Source: Rhodosalinus halophilus
Lineage (GTDB): Bacteria; Pseudomonadota; Alphaproteobacteria; Rhodobacterales; Rhodobacteraceae
DNA: 64,000 nucleotides
Assembly (NCBI RefSeq): GCF_003298775.1
Contig: NZ_QNTQ01000001.1
Span: 186,001-250,000, forward strand
Direction: 5' to 3'
Position numbers and translations under genes: made by a program
The notes under the pieces: generated by a model
What the model was told of the DNA's origin: nothing
The model's input: only the letters and a program-made list of their open reading frames with translations
Databases searched by the model: none
Shown here: piece by piece, positions 43,805 to 52,431 of the stretch
Numbering within the stretch: the stretch's first letter is position 1
Layout: each line of letters starts with the position of its first letter

Positions 43805-44254
43805 ATGACGGAGATCCTGACCGAAGCGAGTGCCGCCGAGATCCTCGTCTCGGTCTTTCTGGTGATCAGCGGGGTCTTCGGGCTGGTGGGCAGCTTCGGG
43901 CTGCTGAAGCTCGACAACACGATGGCGCGGCTGCACGCGCCGACCAAGGCGACCACGCTGGGCGTGGGCGGCATCCTGATCGCCTCGATGCTCTATTTCC
44001 TGCTCTTCGAGGGCACGCTGTCCTTTCACGAACTGCTGATCACGATCTTTCTCTTCCTGACCGCGCCGGTGGTGGCGCATTTCATCGCCAAGGCGCATAT
44101 CCATCGCCACGAATCGCCCGACAGCACGCCGCCCACGGGATGCGCGCGGCCCTGGGCGACCTTCGAGACCGACGAGATGCGCGAAGCCGTCGAGGCCGCC
44201 GAGCGCGGCGAGGCGGCCACCAGCGAGGCGCGCCTGAAGGCAGAGCGCGGCTGA
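43805..44254 (+). CDS. mrpG: Na+/H+ antiporter subunit G (MrpG/PhaG)
   Basis: This 149-residue subunit has three helices (EILVSVFLVISGVFGLVGSFGLLKL; TLGVGGILIASMLYFL; LLITIFLFLTAPVVAHFIAKA) with the conserved DNTMARLHAPTKATTLG segment between them. The C-terminal 45 residues are hydrophilic and longer than in short MrpG forms. It closes the six-gene mrpA-C-D-E-F-G operon. Confidence 0.93.
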   Translation: MTEILTEASAAEILVSVFLVISGVFGLVGSFGLLKLDNTMARLHAPTKATTLGVGGILIASMLYFLLFEGTLSFHELLITIFLFLTAPVVAHFIAKAHIHRHESPDSTPPTGCARPWATFETDEMREAVEAAERGEAATSEARLKAERG

Positions 44255-44291
44255 CACCGCCCTTGCGCGGCGGGCGTGCGACAGGCATTCT

Positions 44292-44305
44292 CTTTCCACG
44301 GAAAG
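44292..44305. promoter_or_regulatory. Candidate operator of the feruloyl-CoA synthetase/MarR operon
   Basis: CTTTCC-AC-GGAAAG is a perfect 14-bp palindrome about 40 bases upstream of the ligase start and 38 bases after the mrpG stop. The operon encodes its own MarR regulator (46178-46627), the probable binder, by analogy with hydroxycinnamate-responsive MarR systems. Confidence 0.5.
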
Positions 44306-44345
44306 TAAACCCCGCCCCCGGCGGCGGGAACCGAGGGGAGGAGAC

Positions 44346-46178
44346 ATGGACGACGCGACCCGAGACGCCCCCGGCGCGCTCTTCGCCGTGCCGGAGGTCG
44401 TGACCGAGCGGCGCCCCGACGGCACCATCTACCTGACGAGCCCCAAGCCCCTGCCCGCGGCGCCGCGCGCGCTCGGCGACTGGCTGGAGCGCTACGCGTC
44501 TGACACGCCCGAGGCCACCTTCCTCGCCGAGCGCGCGGGCGGCGAGGGCGAGTGGCAGCGGCTGAGCTATGCCGAGGCACGCGCGCGGGTGCGCGCCGTG
44601 GCGGGCTGGCTGCTGTCGATCGGCGCGGGCCCCGAGCGCCCGCTCGCCATCCTGAGTGAAAACAGCGTGGATCACGCGGTCATGGCGCTCGGCGCGATGC
44701 ACGCGGGCGTGCCGGCGGCGACCGTCTCGGCCGCCTATTCGCTGATGTCGTCGGACCACGCGAAGCTCAAGGCGATGATCGGCCTGTTGAAGCCCGCGGC
44801 GATCTTCGTCTCGGACGAGACGGCCTACGCCCGAGCGCTGGCCGCGCTCGACGGAGTGCACGCGGCGCAGATCGTGGCGAGCGCGCCCGCGGGGCGCGCG
44901 ACGGCTGTCGCCGAGCTCGCCGATCCCGACCCTGCGGCGACCGAGGCGGCCTTCCAGGCGCTCACGCCCGACACGGTGGCGCGGCTGCTCTTCACCTCCG
45001 GCTCGACCGGCACGCCGAAGGCCGTCATCAACACGCACCGGATGCTGACCTCGAACCAGATGGCGCATCGCGCCGTCTTCCCCGCGATCGGCGCGCGTCC
45101 GCCGGTTCTGGTGGACTGGCTTCCCTGGTCGCACACCTTCGGCGCCAACTTCGTCTTCAACGCCGCGCTGGCCAACGGCGGCGCGATCTACATCGACGCC
45201 GGCAAGCCTGCGCCGCACCTCGTCCATCACACCATCCGCAACATCCGCGAGCTCAGGCCCACGGTCTATTTCAACGTGCCGAGGGGCTACGAACTGCTCG
45301 CCGAGGCCGCCGAGAAGGACGCGGATTTCGCGCGCGCCTTCTTCTCGGCGGATCTGATGTTCTACGCGGGCGCCGCCCTGCCGCGTTCGTGCTGGGACAA
45401 GCTGCTGGAGCTCTCCGCGCAGGCCACCGGGCGGGCCGTCACGCTGGTGTCGTCCTGGGGCACGACCGAGACGGCGCCCTCCTCGACCTATTGCCACTGG
45501 CAGGCGGAGACCTCGGGCAACATCGGCATTCCCAACCCCGGCACCACGATCAAGCTCGTGCCCAATGCGGGCAAGCTGGAGATCCGGGTGAAGGGCCCCA
45601 ACGTCACGCCGGGCTACTTCCGCAACCCGGAGAAGACGGCCGAAGCCTTCGACGAGGAAGGCTTCTACAAGCCCGGCGACGCGGTGCGCTTCGCCGACCC
45701 GGACGATCCGGTGAAGGGGCTCTTCTTCGACGGGCGGGTGAGCGAGGACTTCAAGCTGACCTCCGGCACCTGGGTGAACGTGGGCGAATTGCGCCTGCGC
45801 GGCATCGACGCGCTGCGCCCGCTCGCGCAGGACATCGTCGTGGCCGGCGAAGGCCAGGACGAGGTAGGCTTCCTGATCGTGCCGGCGGAGGCCGCCGCGC
45901 GCGAGATCGCCGGCACGCCCGACGCGCCGCTCGAGGACGCGCTGGCGGACGCGGCGGTGCGCGCGCATGTGGCCCGGGGGCTGGCCCGTCTCAAGGCCGA
46001 GGGCGGCGGAAGCTCGCGCTATGCCGCGCGGGCGCGCTTCACCGCGGCGCCGGACCCGGACCGCGGCGAGATCACCGACAAGGCCTACATGAACCAGCGC
46101 GCCATGCTGACCAACCGCGCCGACGACCTCGCCGCGCTGTTCGGCACCGACCCGGCGGGCTGGATCGCGCCCGCCTGA
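44346..46178 (+). CDS. Feruloyl-CoA synthetase-type AMP-binding ligase
   Basis: This 610-residue ANL ligase matches the feruloyl-CoA synthase family in length and C-terminal form. The ATP-binding motif FTSGSTGTPKAV is near residue 219. LVSSWGTTETAPSSTYCHW (about 376-394), DGRVSEDFKLTSGTWVNVGELR and the terminal GEITDKAYMNQRAML are characteristic of that group. It would activate ferulate, coumarate or a related phenylpropanoid acid to its CoA ester in the cytoplasm. No enoyl-CoA hydratase/aldolase or vanillin dehydrogenase gene is nearby. The start at 44346 follows GGGGAGGAG. The stop overlaps the marR start (TGATG). Confidence 0.82.
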   Translation: MDDATRDAPGALFAVPEVVTERRPDGTIYLTSPKPLPAAPRALGDWLERYASDTPEATFLAERAGGEGEWQRLSYAEARARVRAVAGWLLSIGAGPERPLAILSENSVDHAVMALGAMHAGVPAATVSAAYSLMSSDHAKLKAMIGLLKPAAIFVSDETAYARALAALDGVHAAQIVASAPAGRATAVAELADPDPAATEAAFQALTPDTVARLLFTSGSTGTPKAVINTHRMLTSNQMAHRAVFPAIGARPPVLVDWLPWSHTFGANFVFNAALANGGAIYIDAGKPAPHLVHHTIRNIRELRPTVYFNVPRGYELLAEAAEKDADFARAFFSADLMFYAGAALPRSCWDKLLELSAQATGRAVTLVSSWGTTETAPSSTYCHWQAETSGNIGIPNPGTTIKLVPNAGKLEIRVKGPNVTPGYFRNPEKTAEAFDEEGFYKPGDAVRFADPDDPVKGLFFDGRVSEDFKLTSGTWVNVGELRLRGIDALRPLAQDIVVAGEGQDEVGFLIVPAEAAAREIAGTPDAPLEDALADAAVRAHVARGLARLKAEGGGSSRYAARARFTAAPDPDRGEITDKAYMNQRAMLTNRADDLAALFGTDPAGWIAPA

Positions 46179-46627
46179 TGCGCGACGCAGGGCCCGAGAG
46201 CCTCGACTACGGCGGGCTGGAGGAAGCGACGGGCTTCTACCTCCGGCTCGCGCAGGTCGAGATGTTCGAGGCGTTTCATGCCGATCTGGCCGAGCACGGG
46301 CTCAGTCCCGGCGCGGCCTCGGCGCTGATCCTCATCGGCGCGAATCCGGGCATCCGGCACGGGCGGCTGGCAGCGGCGCTGCACATCCGCCTCGCGCACA
46401 TGTCGAAGCTCCTGCAACGCTTCGAGGCCGAGGGGCTCGTCGAACGGCGGCGGCCGGCGGACGACCGCCGCTCGCTCGCCCTGCATCTCACCGAAGAGGG
46501 GGCGCGGCGGGTGGCGGCGCTGCGTCCGGCGCTCTTCGAACACGACGCCCGCCAGGGCGCGCGGCTGACCGCTGCCGAGCGCGGGGAATTGCTGCGGCTG
46601 CTGCGCAAATACGTCGGCGCGGACTGA
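46178..46627 (+). CDS. MarR family transcriptional regulator (linked to the feruloyl-CoA synthetase)
   Basis: A 149-residue MarR protein. The wHTH is LSPGAASALILIGANPGIRHGRLAAALHIRLAHMSKLLQRFEAEGLVERRRPADDRRSLALHLTEEG (about residues 44-110), with the DDRRS wing signature. Translational coupling to the ligase suggests that it represses its own operon and is released by a hydroxycinnamoyl-CoA or acid. The candidate operator is at 44292-44305. Only 16 bases separate it from the convergent dusA stop. Confidence 0.9.
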   Translation: MRDAGPESLDYGGLEEATGFYLRLAQVEMFEAFHADLAEHGLSPGAASALILIGANPGIRHGRLAAALHIRLAHMSKLLQRFEAEGLVERRRPADDRRSLALHLTEEGARRVAALRPALFEHDARQGARLTAAERGELLRLLRKYVGAD

Positions 46628-46643
46628 CCGCGCCCCGCCGCGA

Positions 46644-47663
46644 TCAGACCGCCGCGCGGGTGGCCGAGGCAGGCACAGGCTCCGGCGCGACCTGCGCCAG
46701 CGCAGCCTCGAGCAGGTCCGGTCCGGCACCGCGGCGGCTCGCGCCCTCCGACAGGATCTGGCGCCAGCGCCGGGCGCCGGGCCGGCCTGCGAAAAGCCCG
46801 AGCATGTGCCGCGTCACCTGATGGAGTCGGCCGCCCTCGGCCAGATGCCGCTCGATATGCGGCAGCATCGCGCGCACCGCGCCTTCCCGCGAGGCGACGC
46901 GATCCTCGCCCCAGATCCGCGCGTCGGCCTGCCCGAGAATGTCGAAGGGGCGGTGATAGGCCGCCCGCCCCACCATCACGCCGTCGAAGCCCTCGGCCAG
47001 AAGACGTTCCACCGCGTCGAGCGTGCCGACGCCCCCGTTGATCGAGAGCGGCAGGTCCGGAAAGGCCGCGCGCATCCTGCGCACGAGATCATAGTCGAGC
47101 GGCGGCACATCGCGGTTCTCCTTGGGCGAGAGCCCCTGAAGCCAGGCCTTGCGCGCATGCACGATCACATGCGCGGCGCCGGCCGCGCGCATCCGCTCGA
47201 GAAAATCCGGCAGCACCGCCTCGGGATCCTGATCGTCCACGCCGATCCGGCATTTCACGGTGACGGGCACCGCGACCGCGGCGCGCATCGCGGCGACGCA
47301 ATCGGCGACGAGGCCGGGCGAGCGCATCAGCACCGCGCCGAAACAGCCCGACTGCACGCGGTCCGAGGGACAGCCCACGTTGAGGTTGATCTCGTCGAAG
47401 CCTGCCTCCGCGCCCAGCCTCGCGGCCTGCGCAAGCTCGTCGGGATCCGAGCCGCCGAGCTGCAGCGCCACCGGGTGCTCGCAGGGCGCGTGCCGAAGCA
47501 GATGCACCGCCCCCCCGCGCACGAGCGCGGCCGATGTCACCATCTCGGTGTAGAGCAACGCCCGGCGCGAGAGCGCACGATGGAACACCCGACAGGCGCT
47601 GTCGGTCCAGTCCATCATGGGCGCGACGGAGAGGCGCGCGGCTGGCGAGGTCTTGGCGTTCAA
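46644..47663 (-). CDS. dusA: tRNA-dihydrouridine synthase A
   Basis: A 339-residue flavoenzyme that reduces uridines in the tRNA D-loop. The N-terminal RLSVAPMMDWTDSACRVFHR and the catalytic-cysteine segment EINLNVGCPSDRVQSGCFGA (about residues 91-110) identify the DusA branch rather than DusB or DusC. The flavin phosphate motif SINGGVGTLD lies near 208. The length is normal. It stands alone; a 188-base gap upstream shows no other gene. Confidence 0.95.
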   Translation of the reverse strand: MNAKTSPAARLSVAPMMDWTDSACRVFHRALSRRALLYTEMVTSAALVRGGAVHLLRHAPCEHPVALQLGGSDPDELAQAARLGAEAGFDEINLNVGCPSDRVQSGCFGAVLMRSPGLVADCVAAMRAAVAVPVTVKCRIGVDDQDPEAVLPDFLERMRAAGAAHVIVHARKAWLQGLSPKENRDVPPLDYDLVRRMRAAFPDLPLSINGGVGTLDAVERLLAEGFDGVMVGRAAYHRPFDILGQADARIWGEDRVASREGAVRAMLPHIERHLAEGGRLHQVTRHMLGLFAGRPGARRWRQILSEGASRRGAGPDLLEAALAQVAPEPVPASATRAAV

Positions 47664-47851
47664 GGCGTAAGATCCGTTTCGTGATGCGGCGCGTCACCGC
47701 TCTCGGGGCCGCTTCGCCTGCGGCTCCGGGGCGGCGGCGCGATCGTCCTGCCACTTTAGCAAGGAACGCGCAGGCCGTGCCACCCCGACAAATGTGGTCG
47801 CCGCCTGCCCGATACAAGCCGCGCGCGGAACGCGACCCAGGCACGCCCGGA

Positions 47852-48529
47852 TCAGCCCGCCGCGCCGAGGGTGAAATCGGTGTAGACGAAGCCCTCGCGC
47901 GCCACGGTCGCGCCGCGGCGGAGATCGAGCGCCGCCGCGAAGCCCGGGGCCTGGGCGACGACCGTGTGAAACTCGCCACGCTCGCCGCAGGGGTCGACGC
48001 CCTCGGGCAGCGCGGCGAGAAACCCCGCGTCGAAGCGCGCGCCACAGAGCGCTGGCGGGAGGCGCTGCGGGTCCAGCGTGACGATCCGCGCGTCGATCCC
48101 CGCCGCCAGCATCTCCTGCGCGAGCGCGCGGGTATCCCGGCCCCAGAGCGGGAAATGCGCCGCAAGGCCGAGGGGCGCGAGCTGCGCCTCGCGATAGGCG
48201 CGGATGTCGTCGAGGAAGAGGTCGCCGAAGATCCAGTCCTCCACGCCGTCGTCCCGCAGGCGCCGCGTTGCGGCGCCGAGGCGCTCTTCATAGACGGCGT
48301 TCGGGCAAGGCGCGGGCAGATCGACCTCGATCAGCGGCAGCCCCAGCGCGGCGGCCTGCGCCCGCGCCACCTCGCGCCGTGTGCCGTGGATGGCCACGCG
48401 CGCCGCGCATTCGTTGAAGGTCGACAGGAGCGCCACGACCTCCAGCGCCGGCTCCTGCCGGGCCGCGTGCAGCGCCATCGCGCTGTCCTTGCCCGAACTC
48501 CAGGACATCACGGCAGGCCGCGGGGTCAT
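47852..48529 (-). CDS. PP-loop ATPase of the DUF71/COG2102 family, probably the B12-salvage branch
   Basis: The 225-residue protein begins with the PP-loop SWSSGKDSAMALHAA (about residues 9-23). The C-terminal half has GVEDWIFGDLFLDDIRAYREAQL and DAGFLAALPEGVDPCGERGEFHTVV, the DUF71 pattern. Eukaryotic and archaeal relatives amidate diphthine; comparative genomics has linked a bacterial subgroup to cobalamin salvage. Here it overlaps a BtuF-like gene (ATGA) downstream of a cobalamin riboswitch, which fits that subgroup. An amide or ATP-dependent step on a corrinoid is likely, but its chemistry is unproven. Confidence 0.85.
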   Translation of the reverse strand: MTPRPAVMSWSSGKDSAMALHAARQEPALEVVALLSTFNECAARVAIHGTRREVARAQAAALGLPLIEVDLPAPCPNAVYEERLGAATRRLRDDGVEDWIFGDLFLDDIRAYREAQLAPLGLAAHFPLWGRDTRALAQEMLAAGIDARIVTLDPQRLPPALCGARFDAGFLAALPEGVDPCGERGEFHTVVAQAPGFAAALDLRRGATVAREGFVYTDFTLGAAG

Positions 48530-49302
48530 GCCAGCGCCGCCCGGATCGCGTCGAGCCCGTCGGTCAGAGCGGCCGGCCCCGGCTGCAGGATGAGGGGCGA
48601 CTTGATCTCCGCGATGCGGCCGTCGCGCACCGCGGGGATCGCGCTCCAGCCCGGTCGCGCGGCGATCTTCTCGGGCCGGACCTTCTTGCCGCACCAGGAG
48701 GCGAGGATCACCTCCGGCGCGGCGTCGATCACCCGTTCGGCCCCGACGATGCGGTCGCGCGCAGCCCCCTGTGCGGCGAGCTCCGGGAAGGCTTCGCGCC
48801 CGCCCGCGATCTCGATCAGCTCCGAGACCCATTTGATCCCCGAGATCATGGGCTCGTCCCATTCCTCGAAATAGACCAGCGGACGCGACCCGCCCCGGGC
48901 CTGCGCCGCGACAGCCTCGAGGCGGCGTTCGTAGTCGGCCGCGAGCCGGTCGGCCCGGCCAGCCTGCCCGACCGTGGCGCCCAGGTGCCGTATCATCGCC
49001 AGGATGCCGGCCACGTCGCGCTGATTGTAGCCGGTGACGGTCACGCCTGCGCGCAGCAATTCCGCCGCGATGTCGGCCTGCAGGTCCGAGAAGGTGAGAA
49101 CGAGATCGGGCTCGAGCGCCAGGATCTTCGGGATGTCGGCGGAGGTGAAGGCCGAAACGCGCGGCTTTTCGCGGCGCACACGCTTCGGCCGCACCGCGTA
49201 GCCCGAGACTCCCACGATCCGGTCTTCCTCACCAAGCAGGTAGAGCGTCTCCACCGTCTCTTCGGTCAGGCAGACGATGCGCTCCGGCGGAAAGCTCCTC
49301 AT
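48526..49302 (-). CDS. BtuF-like cobalamin-binding protein without an evident signal peptide
   Basis: This 258-residue protein has the periplasmic-binding-protein type III fold of BtuF/FhuD: ERIVCLTEETVETLYLLGEEDRIVGVSGYA at the start, then ILALEPDLVLTFSDLQADIAAELLRAG and a C-terminal LQPGPAALTDGLDAI. The usual N-terminal signal peptide is missing; the binding fold begins at once. The ATG at 49302 follows GAGGAGC, and no longer in-frame start gives a signal sequence. No BtuC or BtuD gene is adjacent. The riboswitch upstream and the DUF71 gene downstream support a corrinoid role, possibly cytoplasmic. Confidence 0.83.
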   Translation of the reverse strand: MRSFPPERIVCLTEETVETLYLLGEEDRIVGVSGYAVRPKRVRREKPRVSAFTSADIPKILALEPDLVLTFSDLQADIAAELLRAGVTVTGYNQRDVAGILAMIRHLGATVGQAGRADRLAADYERRLEAVAAQARGGSRPLVYFEEWDEPMISGIKWVSELIEIAGGREAFPELAAQGAARDRIVGAERVIDAAPEVILASWCGKKVRPEKIAARPGWSAIPAVRDGRIAEIKSPLILQPGPAALTDGLDAIRAALA

Positions 49303-49360
49303 GCCGCTCCTCTTTTCGGTTCGCCCTGCGCCGTCGTCGTTTCGCGCAGGCTTCGCGCCG

Positions 49361-49666
49361 TCACCGATCGGTCGCACGCCGCGCCCGCGCGCCGCCGCGC
49401 CGGTGTCGCAAGGGCAGCGACAGGGGCAAGGGCGCGGGCGGCATGCGCGTCGAGGCGACCAGAAGCTCGCAGAAGGCCGCGACCGCGGGAGAGCGCCGGG
49501 CGAAGGGCAAGGCCTGCGCATGGGCGCGCATGGCCTCCTGCCTGTAGTCGGAATGGCCGGGCAGCGCGCCCAGCCACTGCATGTAGCCCAGGCGACCCAT
49601 CTCGGCCGCCCGCTCGGGCGGCACCGGGCCTATGTCGAGTTGCGAAATCGTATGGTCCAGAAGCAT
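49361..49666 (-). CDS. Small conserved-type hypothetical protein in the cobalamin operon
   Basis: A 101-residue protein starting MLLDHTISQLDIGPVPPERA. It has a compact, probably helical core to about residue 70 and an Arg-rich tail (RHRRGGARARRATDR). GGAGGG lies five bases before the ATG at 49666, a strong ribosome-binding site, and this is the first gene after the cobalamin riboswitch. An upstream in-frame start at 49696 would add ten unlikely residues. No motif gives a function; a corrinoid-related role is inferred from position only. Confidence 0.65.
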   Translation of the reverse strand: MLLDHTISQLDIGPVPPERAAEMGRLGYMQWLGALPGHSDYRQEAMRAHAQALPFARRSPAVAAFCELLVASTRMPPAPLPLSLPLRHRRGGARARRATDR

Positions 49667-49797
49667 CGCGCCCTCCGCGCAAGGGGGCGGGGGCACGGGG
49701 TGTCGGCGATGCCGTCGGGCCGCTCGCGGTCCATTCCGGTCTCTCCGCTCCGGGCGCCCCGCCCGGGTTCAGATGACTGCGGCGCGTCGCGCCGGAG

Positions 49798-49985
49798 ATG
49801 GCAGGTCTCCTGGCTTGCGGGTCGTCGCTCCCCCGGACCTTCCCGGGCCTCTCGCCCAGTGGCTGTCTCCGGTCTCGCTCGCCGCTCACAGTTGCGGGGG
49901 CAGCCGCGGAGTTGCCCCGCCGGGGCGCACCGCGTTCCCTTTTCAGCCGGCCGTGAAGGGCCGGACACCATCGCACGCAGGCTGG
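49798..49985 (-). ncRNA. Cobalamin (B12) riboswitch
   Basis: Read on the minus strand from about 49985, the region contains GCTGCCCCCGCAACTGTGAG, then GCCACTGGGCGAGAG, CCGGGAAGG, CGACGACCCGCAAGCCAGG and AGACCTGCC. These are, in order, the conserved core blocks of the AdoCbl riboswitch including the B12 box. It ends about 130 bases before the small hypothetical gene at 49666 and should lower expression of that gene, the BtuF-like gene and the DUF71 gene when cobalamin is plentiful. Exact ends are approximate. Confidence 0.95.
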
Positions 49986-50058
49986 CACAGGCTCCGGGGC
50001 TTGTCCATTGCGACAGATTTGCCGCGGGACCGTCGCGGCGGATGCCGCGGCTCCGGCG

Positions 50059-50967
50059 TCAGGCGGCCTTCGGCGCGGGCGCGGGGCGGTTGATGAAGAA
50101 CAGCCCCGCCGCGACCAGCGCCAGCGCGCCGAGCACGCCCGGCCCGACCGGCTCGTCGAGAAGCGCCCAGCCGAGCGCCACGCTCGCCACCGGCGTGACG
50201 AAGCTGAAGGAGGCGACCGCGGAGGCCGGGTAGATCGAGATCAGCCAGAACCACACGAGGAAGACGCCGCTCGCCACCACGGCGAACTGATAGACGACGC
50301 TGGCGACGTGCACGAACTGCGGGTCGCGCAGCAGCGGACCGCCCAGCAGCGACAGCCCGAGAAAGAGCGGCACCGAGACCGCGAGCTGGCAGAACAGCTG
50401 CGTCTCGGCCCGCTCGCGCGACAGACCCGTGAGCCGGATCACCAGCGGAATGCCCGCCCAGCACATCGCCGCGATCAGCGCCAGCACGTCGCCGAGCAGC
50501 GATGGCCCCTCGCCCTCGGGCCCGCCCGGCCGGTCGAGAAGCGCCCAGGCGACGCCGGCCATGGCCAGCCCCAGACCGGCCAGGCGCACCATGGTCAGCC
50601 GCTCGCCCGGGAGCAGCGCATGCGCCGCGAGCGCCAGCCACACCGGCATCGAGTAGAAGATGATGCTCGCCCGCGCCACGGTCGTGAGATCGAGCGCGAT
50701 GTAGAGGCAGACGAACTCGGCCGTGAAGAAGAGCCCGATCAGCACGCCGCCCCGGCGATAGACGCCGGCGCCCGGAAGGGGAATGCCCCGCAGGCGCATC
50801 CAGAGCCCGATGAGGACGACCGCGCCCAGCGAGCGCAGCCCGGCCTGAAACAGCGGCTGGAAGCCGCCGTTCGCCACCTTGATCGTCACGTTGTTGAGGC
50901 CGAAGAGCAGCGCGCATCCCAGCAGCAGCGCCGCGCCGGCCGCGTCCATGCTCGCCTTGCGCTCCAT
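50059..50967 (-). CDS. DMT superfamily transporter (EamA family permease)
   Basis: A 302-residue membrane protein with ten predicted helices in two EamA repeats (GAALLLGCALLFGLNNVTIKVANG at the start; DVLALIAAMCWAGIPLVIRL at mid-protein). The second repeat contains SFVTPVASVALGWALLDEPVG, the typical EamA pattern. Family members export amino acids or other metabolites; the substrate cannot be read. The ATG at 50967 gives MERKASMD; 50949 is a possible alternative. It lies upstream of the riboswitch and divergent from phzF. Confidence 0.9.
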   Translation of the reverse strand: MERKASMDAAGAALLLGCALLFGLNNVTIKVANGGFQPLFQAGLRSLGAVVLIGLWMRLRGIPLPGAGVYRRGGVLIGLFFTAEFVCLYIALDLTTVARASIIFYSMPVWLALAAHALLPGERLTMVRLAGLGLAMAGVAWALLDRPGGPEGEGPSLLGDVLALIAAMCWAGIPLVIRLTGLSRERAETQLFCQLAVSVPLFLGLSLLGGPLLRDPQFVHVASVVYQFAVVASGVFLVWFWLISIYPASAVASFSFVTPVASVALGWALLDEPVGPGVLGALALVAAGLFFINRPAPAPKAA

Positions 50968-51071
50968 GGCGCACAGTTGCGCGGGCCGCGCGGGGAAGGT
51001 CAACCGCGATCTGCGCGCTCTGGTCAGGGGCTGCATCCTGCGCGACACTGCGCCCGGAGGAGGACTCCCGC

Positions 51072-51911
51072 ATGACCCGTTATCTCGTCTACGACGTCTT
51101 CGCCGAGGCGCCCTTCGAGGGCAATCAGCTGGCGGTGATCCCGGCGGCCGACACGCTCCCCGAGGCGGCGCTGCAGCAGGTCGCGCGCGAGTTCAACTTC
51201 TCCGAGACGACCTTCGTCTATCCGCCGGAGGATCCGGCGCATTCCGCCCGGGTGCGGATCTTCACGCCGACGATGGAAGTTCCCTTCGCCGGCCATCCGA
51301 CGATCGGCACGGCGGTCGCGCTGGTCGAGGCGGGCCTGGGCCCCGAGATGGTGCTGGAGCTCGGCATCGGCCCCCTGCCCGCCCATGCGGCGCAGGGCGC
51401 GGCGCGCTTCACCACCGCGGCGCCGCTCGAGGTGCTGGCCTATCCCGAGCCGGCGCTCGTCGCCCGCGCGCTGGGCCTGCCGGGCGACCGGATCGTGACG
51501 ACGCGCAATCCGCCCGTCATGGCCTCGGTCGGCCTGCCCTTCACGCTCACCGAACTCGCGGACCGCGCGGCGCTTTCGGCCTGCCGCCCCGACACGGCCG
51601 CCTTCGAAGCGGGGCGCGATGCGTATCCGGGCGCGCTCGACTTCGCGCAATACGCCTATGTCCGCGACGGCGCGGCGGTGCACGCGCGCATGTTCGCGCC
51701 GCTCGACCAGATTCCCGAGGATCCGGCCACGGGCAGCGCGGCCGCGGCGCTTGCGGCCTACCTGGCGCAGGACGAGCGACCGCTGCGCCTGAGCCTGCGG
51801 CAGGGCGAAGACATGGGCCGCCCCTCGCTGATCGGCCTCGAGGCGGACGGGCGGTCCGTCACGGTCTCGGGGGGCGCGCGGAGGATCATGGAGGGCCGTC
51901 TGCTCCTTTGA
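51072..51911 (+). CDS. PhzF family epimerase/isomerase
   Basis: This 279-residue protein has the diaminopimelate-epimerase-like PhzF fold. Markers are PFEGNQLAVIPAAD at residues 16-29, the catalytic Glu in FNFSETTFV (about 42-50), FAGHPTIGTA (about 73-82) and the second-half counterpart EDPATGSAAAALAAYL. Only PhzF itself makes phenazines; most homologues have unknown isomerase roles, and no phenazine genes are present here. The ATG follows GGAGGA. It is a single gene in front of fur. Confidence 0.9.
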   Translation: MTRYLVYDVFAEAPFEGNQLAVIPAADTLPEAALQQVAREFNFSETTFVYPPEDPAHSARVRIFTPTMEVPFAGHPTIGTAVALVEAGLGPEMVLELGIGPLPAHAAQGAARFTTAAPLEVLAYPEPALVARALGLPGDRIVTTRNPPVMASVGLPFTLTELADRAALSACRPDTAAFEAGRDAYPGALDFAQYAYVRDGAAVHARMFAPLDQIPEDPATGSAAAALAAYLAQDERPLRLSLRQGEDMGRPSLIGLEADGRSVTVSGGARRIMEGRLLL

Positions 51912-51982
51912 GTTGCAGGCCTTTATCCGCCCGCCAGTTTGGCCTAAGTCAGGTGTCGGTGAAGCCCATCGGCGGAGCTGCG

Positions 51983-52408
51983 ATGCCCGAGACGATCCTG
52001 GAGCGCTGCGAGGCCAAGGGCCTGCGCATGACCGGTCAGCGCCGGACCATCGCCTCGGTGCTCGAGGAGGCGACGGATCATCCCGATGTCGAAGAGCTCT
52101 ACGCCCGCGCCGCCGCGCGCGACGGTGCGATTTCGCTCGCCACCGTCTATCGGACGGTCAAGCTCTTCGAGGAGGCCGGCATCCTGGAGCGGGTCGAGTT
52201 CGGCGACGGCCGCGCGCGCTACGAGGATGCCGACCGCGAGCATCACGACCACCTGATCGACCTCGCCACCGGCGAGGTGATCGAGTTCGTCGATCCCGAG
52301 ATCGAAGAGCTGCAGGAGCGCATCGCCGAGCGTCTTGGCTATCGCCTGAAGGGCCACAAGCTCGAACTATACGGCGTCCCCCTTAAGCGCGGGGGCGGCA
52401 AGACCTGA
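51983..52408 (+). CDS. fur: Fur family metal-responsive regulator (Fur/Mur type)
   Basis: The 141-residue protein begins MPETILERCEAKGLRMTGQRR and has the Fur winged helix with SLATVYRTVKLFEEAGILERVEF (about residues 52-74). The metal-binding dimerisation part has REHHDHLIDLATGEVIEF and ends in a Fur-type GYRLKGHKLELYG. There is no C-terminal CxxC structural zinc pair, as in many alphaproteobacterial members, which often act as manganese-responsive Mur. The Irr-type histidine run is absent, so Fur/Mur is preferred over Irr. A hairpin repeat follows the stop. Confidence 0.87.
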   Translation: MPETILERCEAKGLRMTGQRRTIASVLEEATDHPDVEELYARAAARDGAISLATVYRTVKLFEEAGILERVEFGDGRARYEDADREHHDHLIDLATGEVIEFVDPEIEELQERIAERLGYRLKGHKLELYGVPLKRGGGKT

Positions 52409-52431
52409 GCGCGTGGGCGTGCCGCCGCAAA

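Noticed and set aside
51072-51911. Phenazine biosynthesis from the PhzF homologue
   Set aside because: No other phz genes are near; PhzF-family proteins are widespread with other roles.
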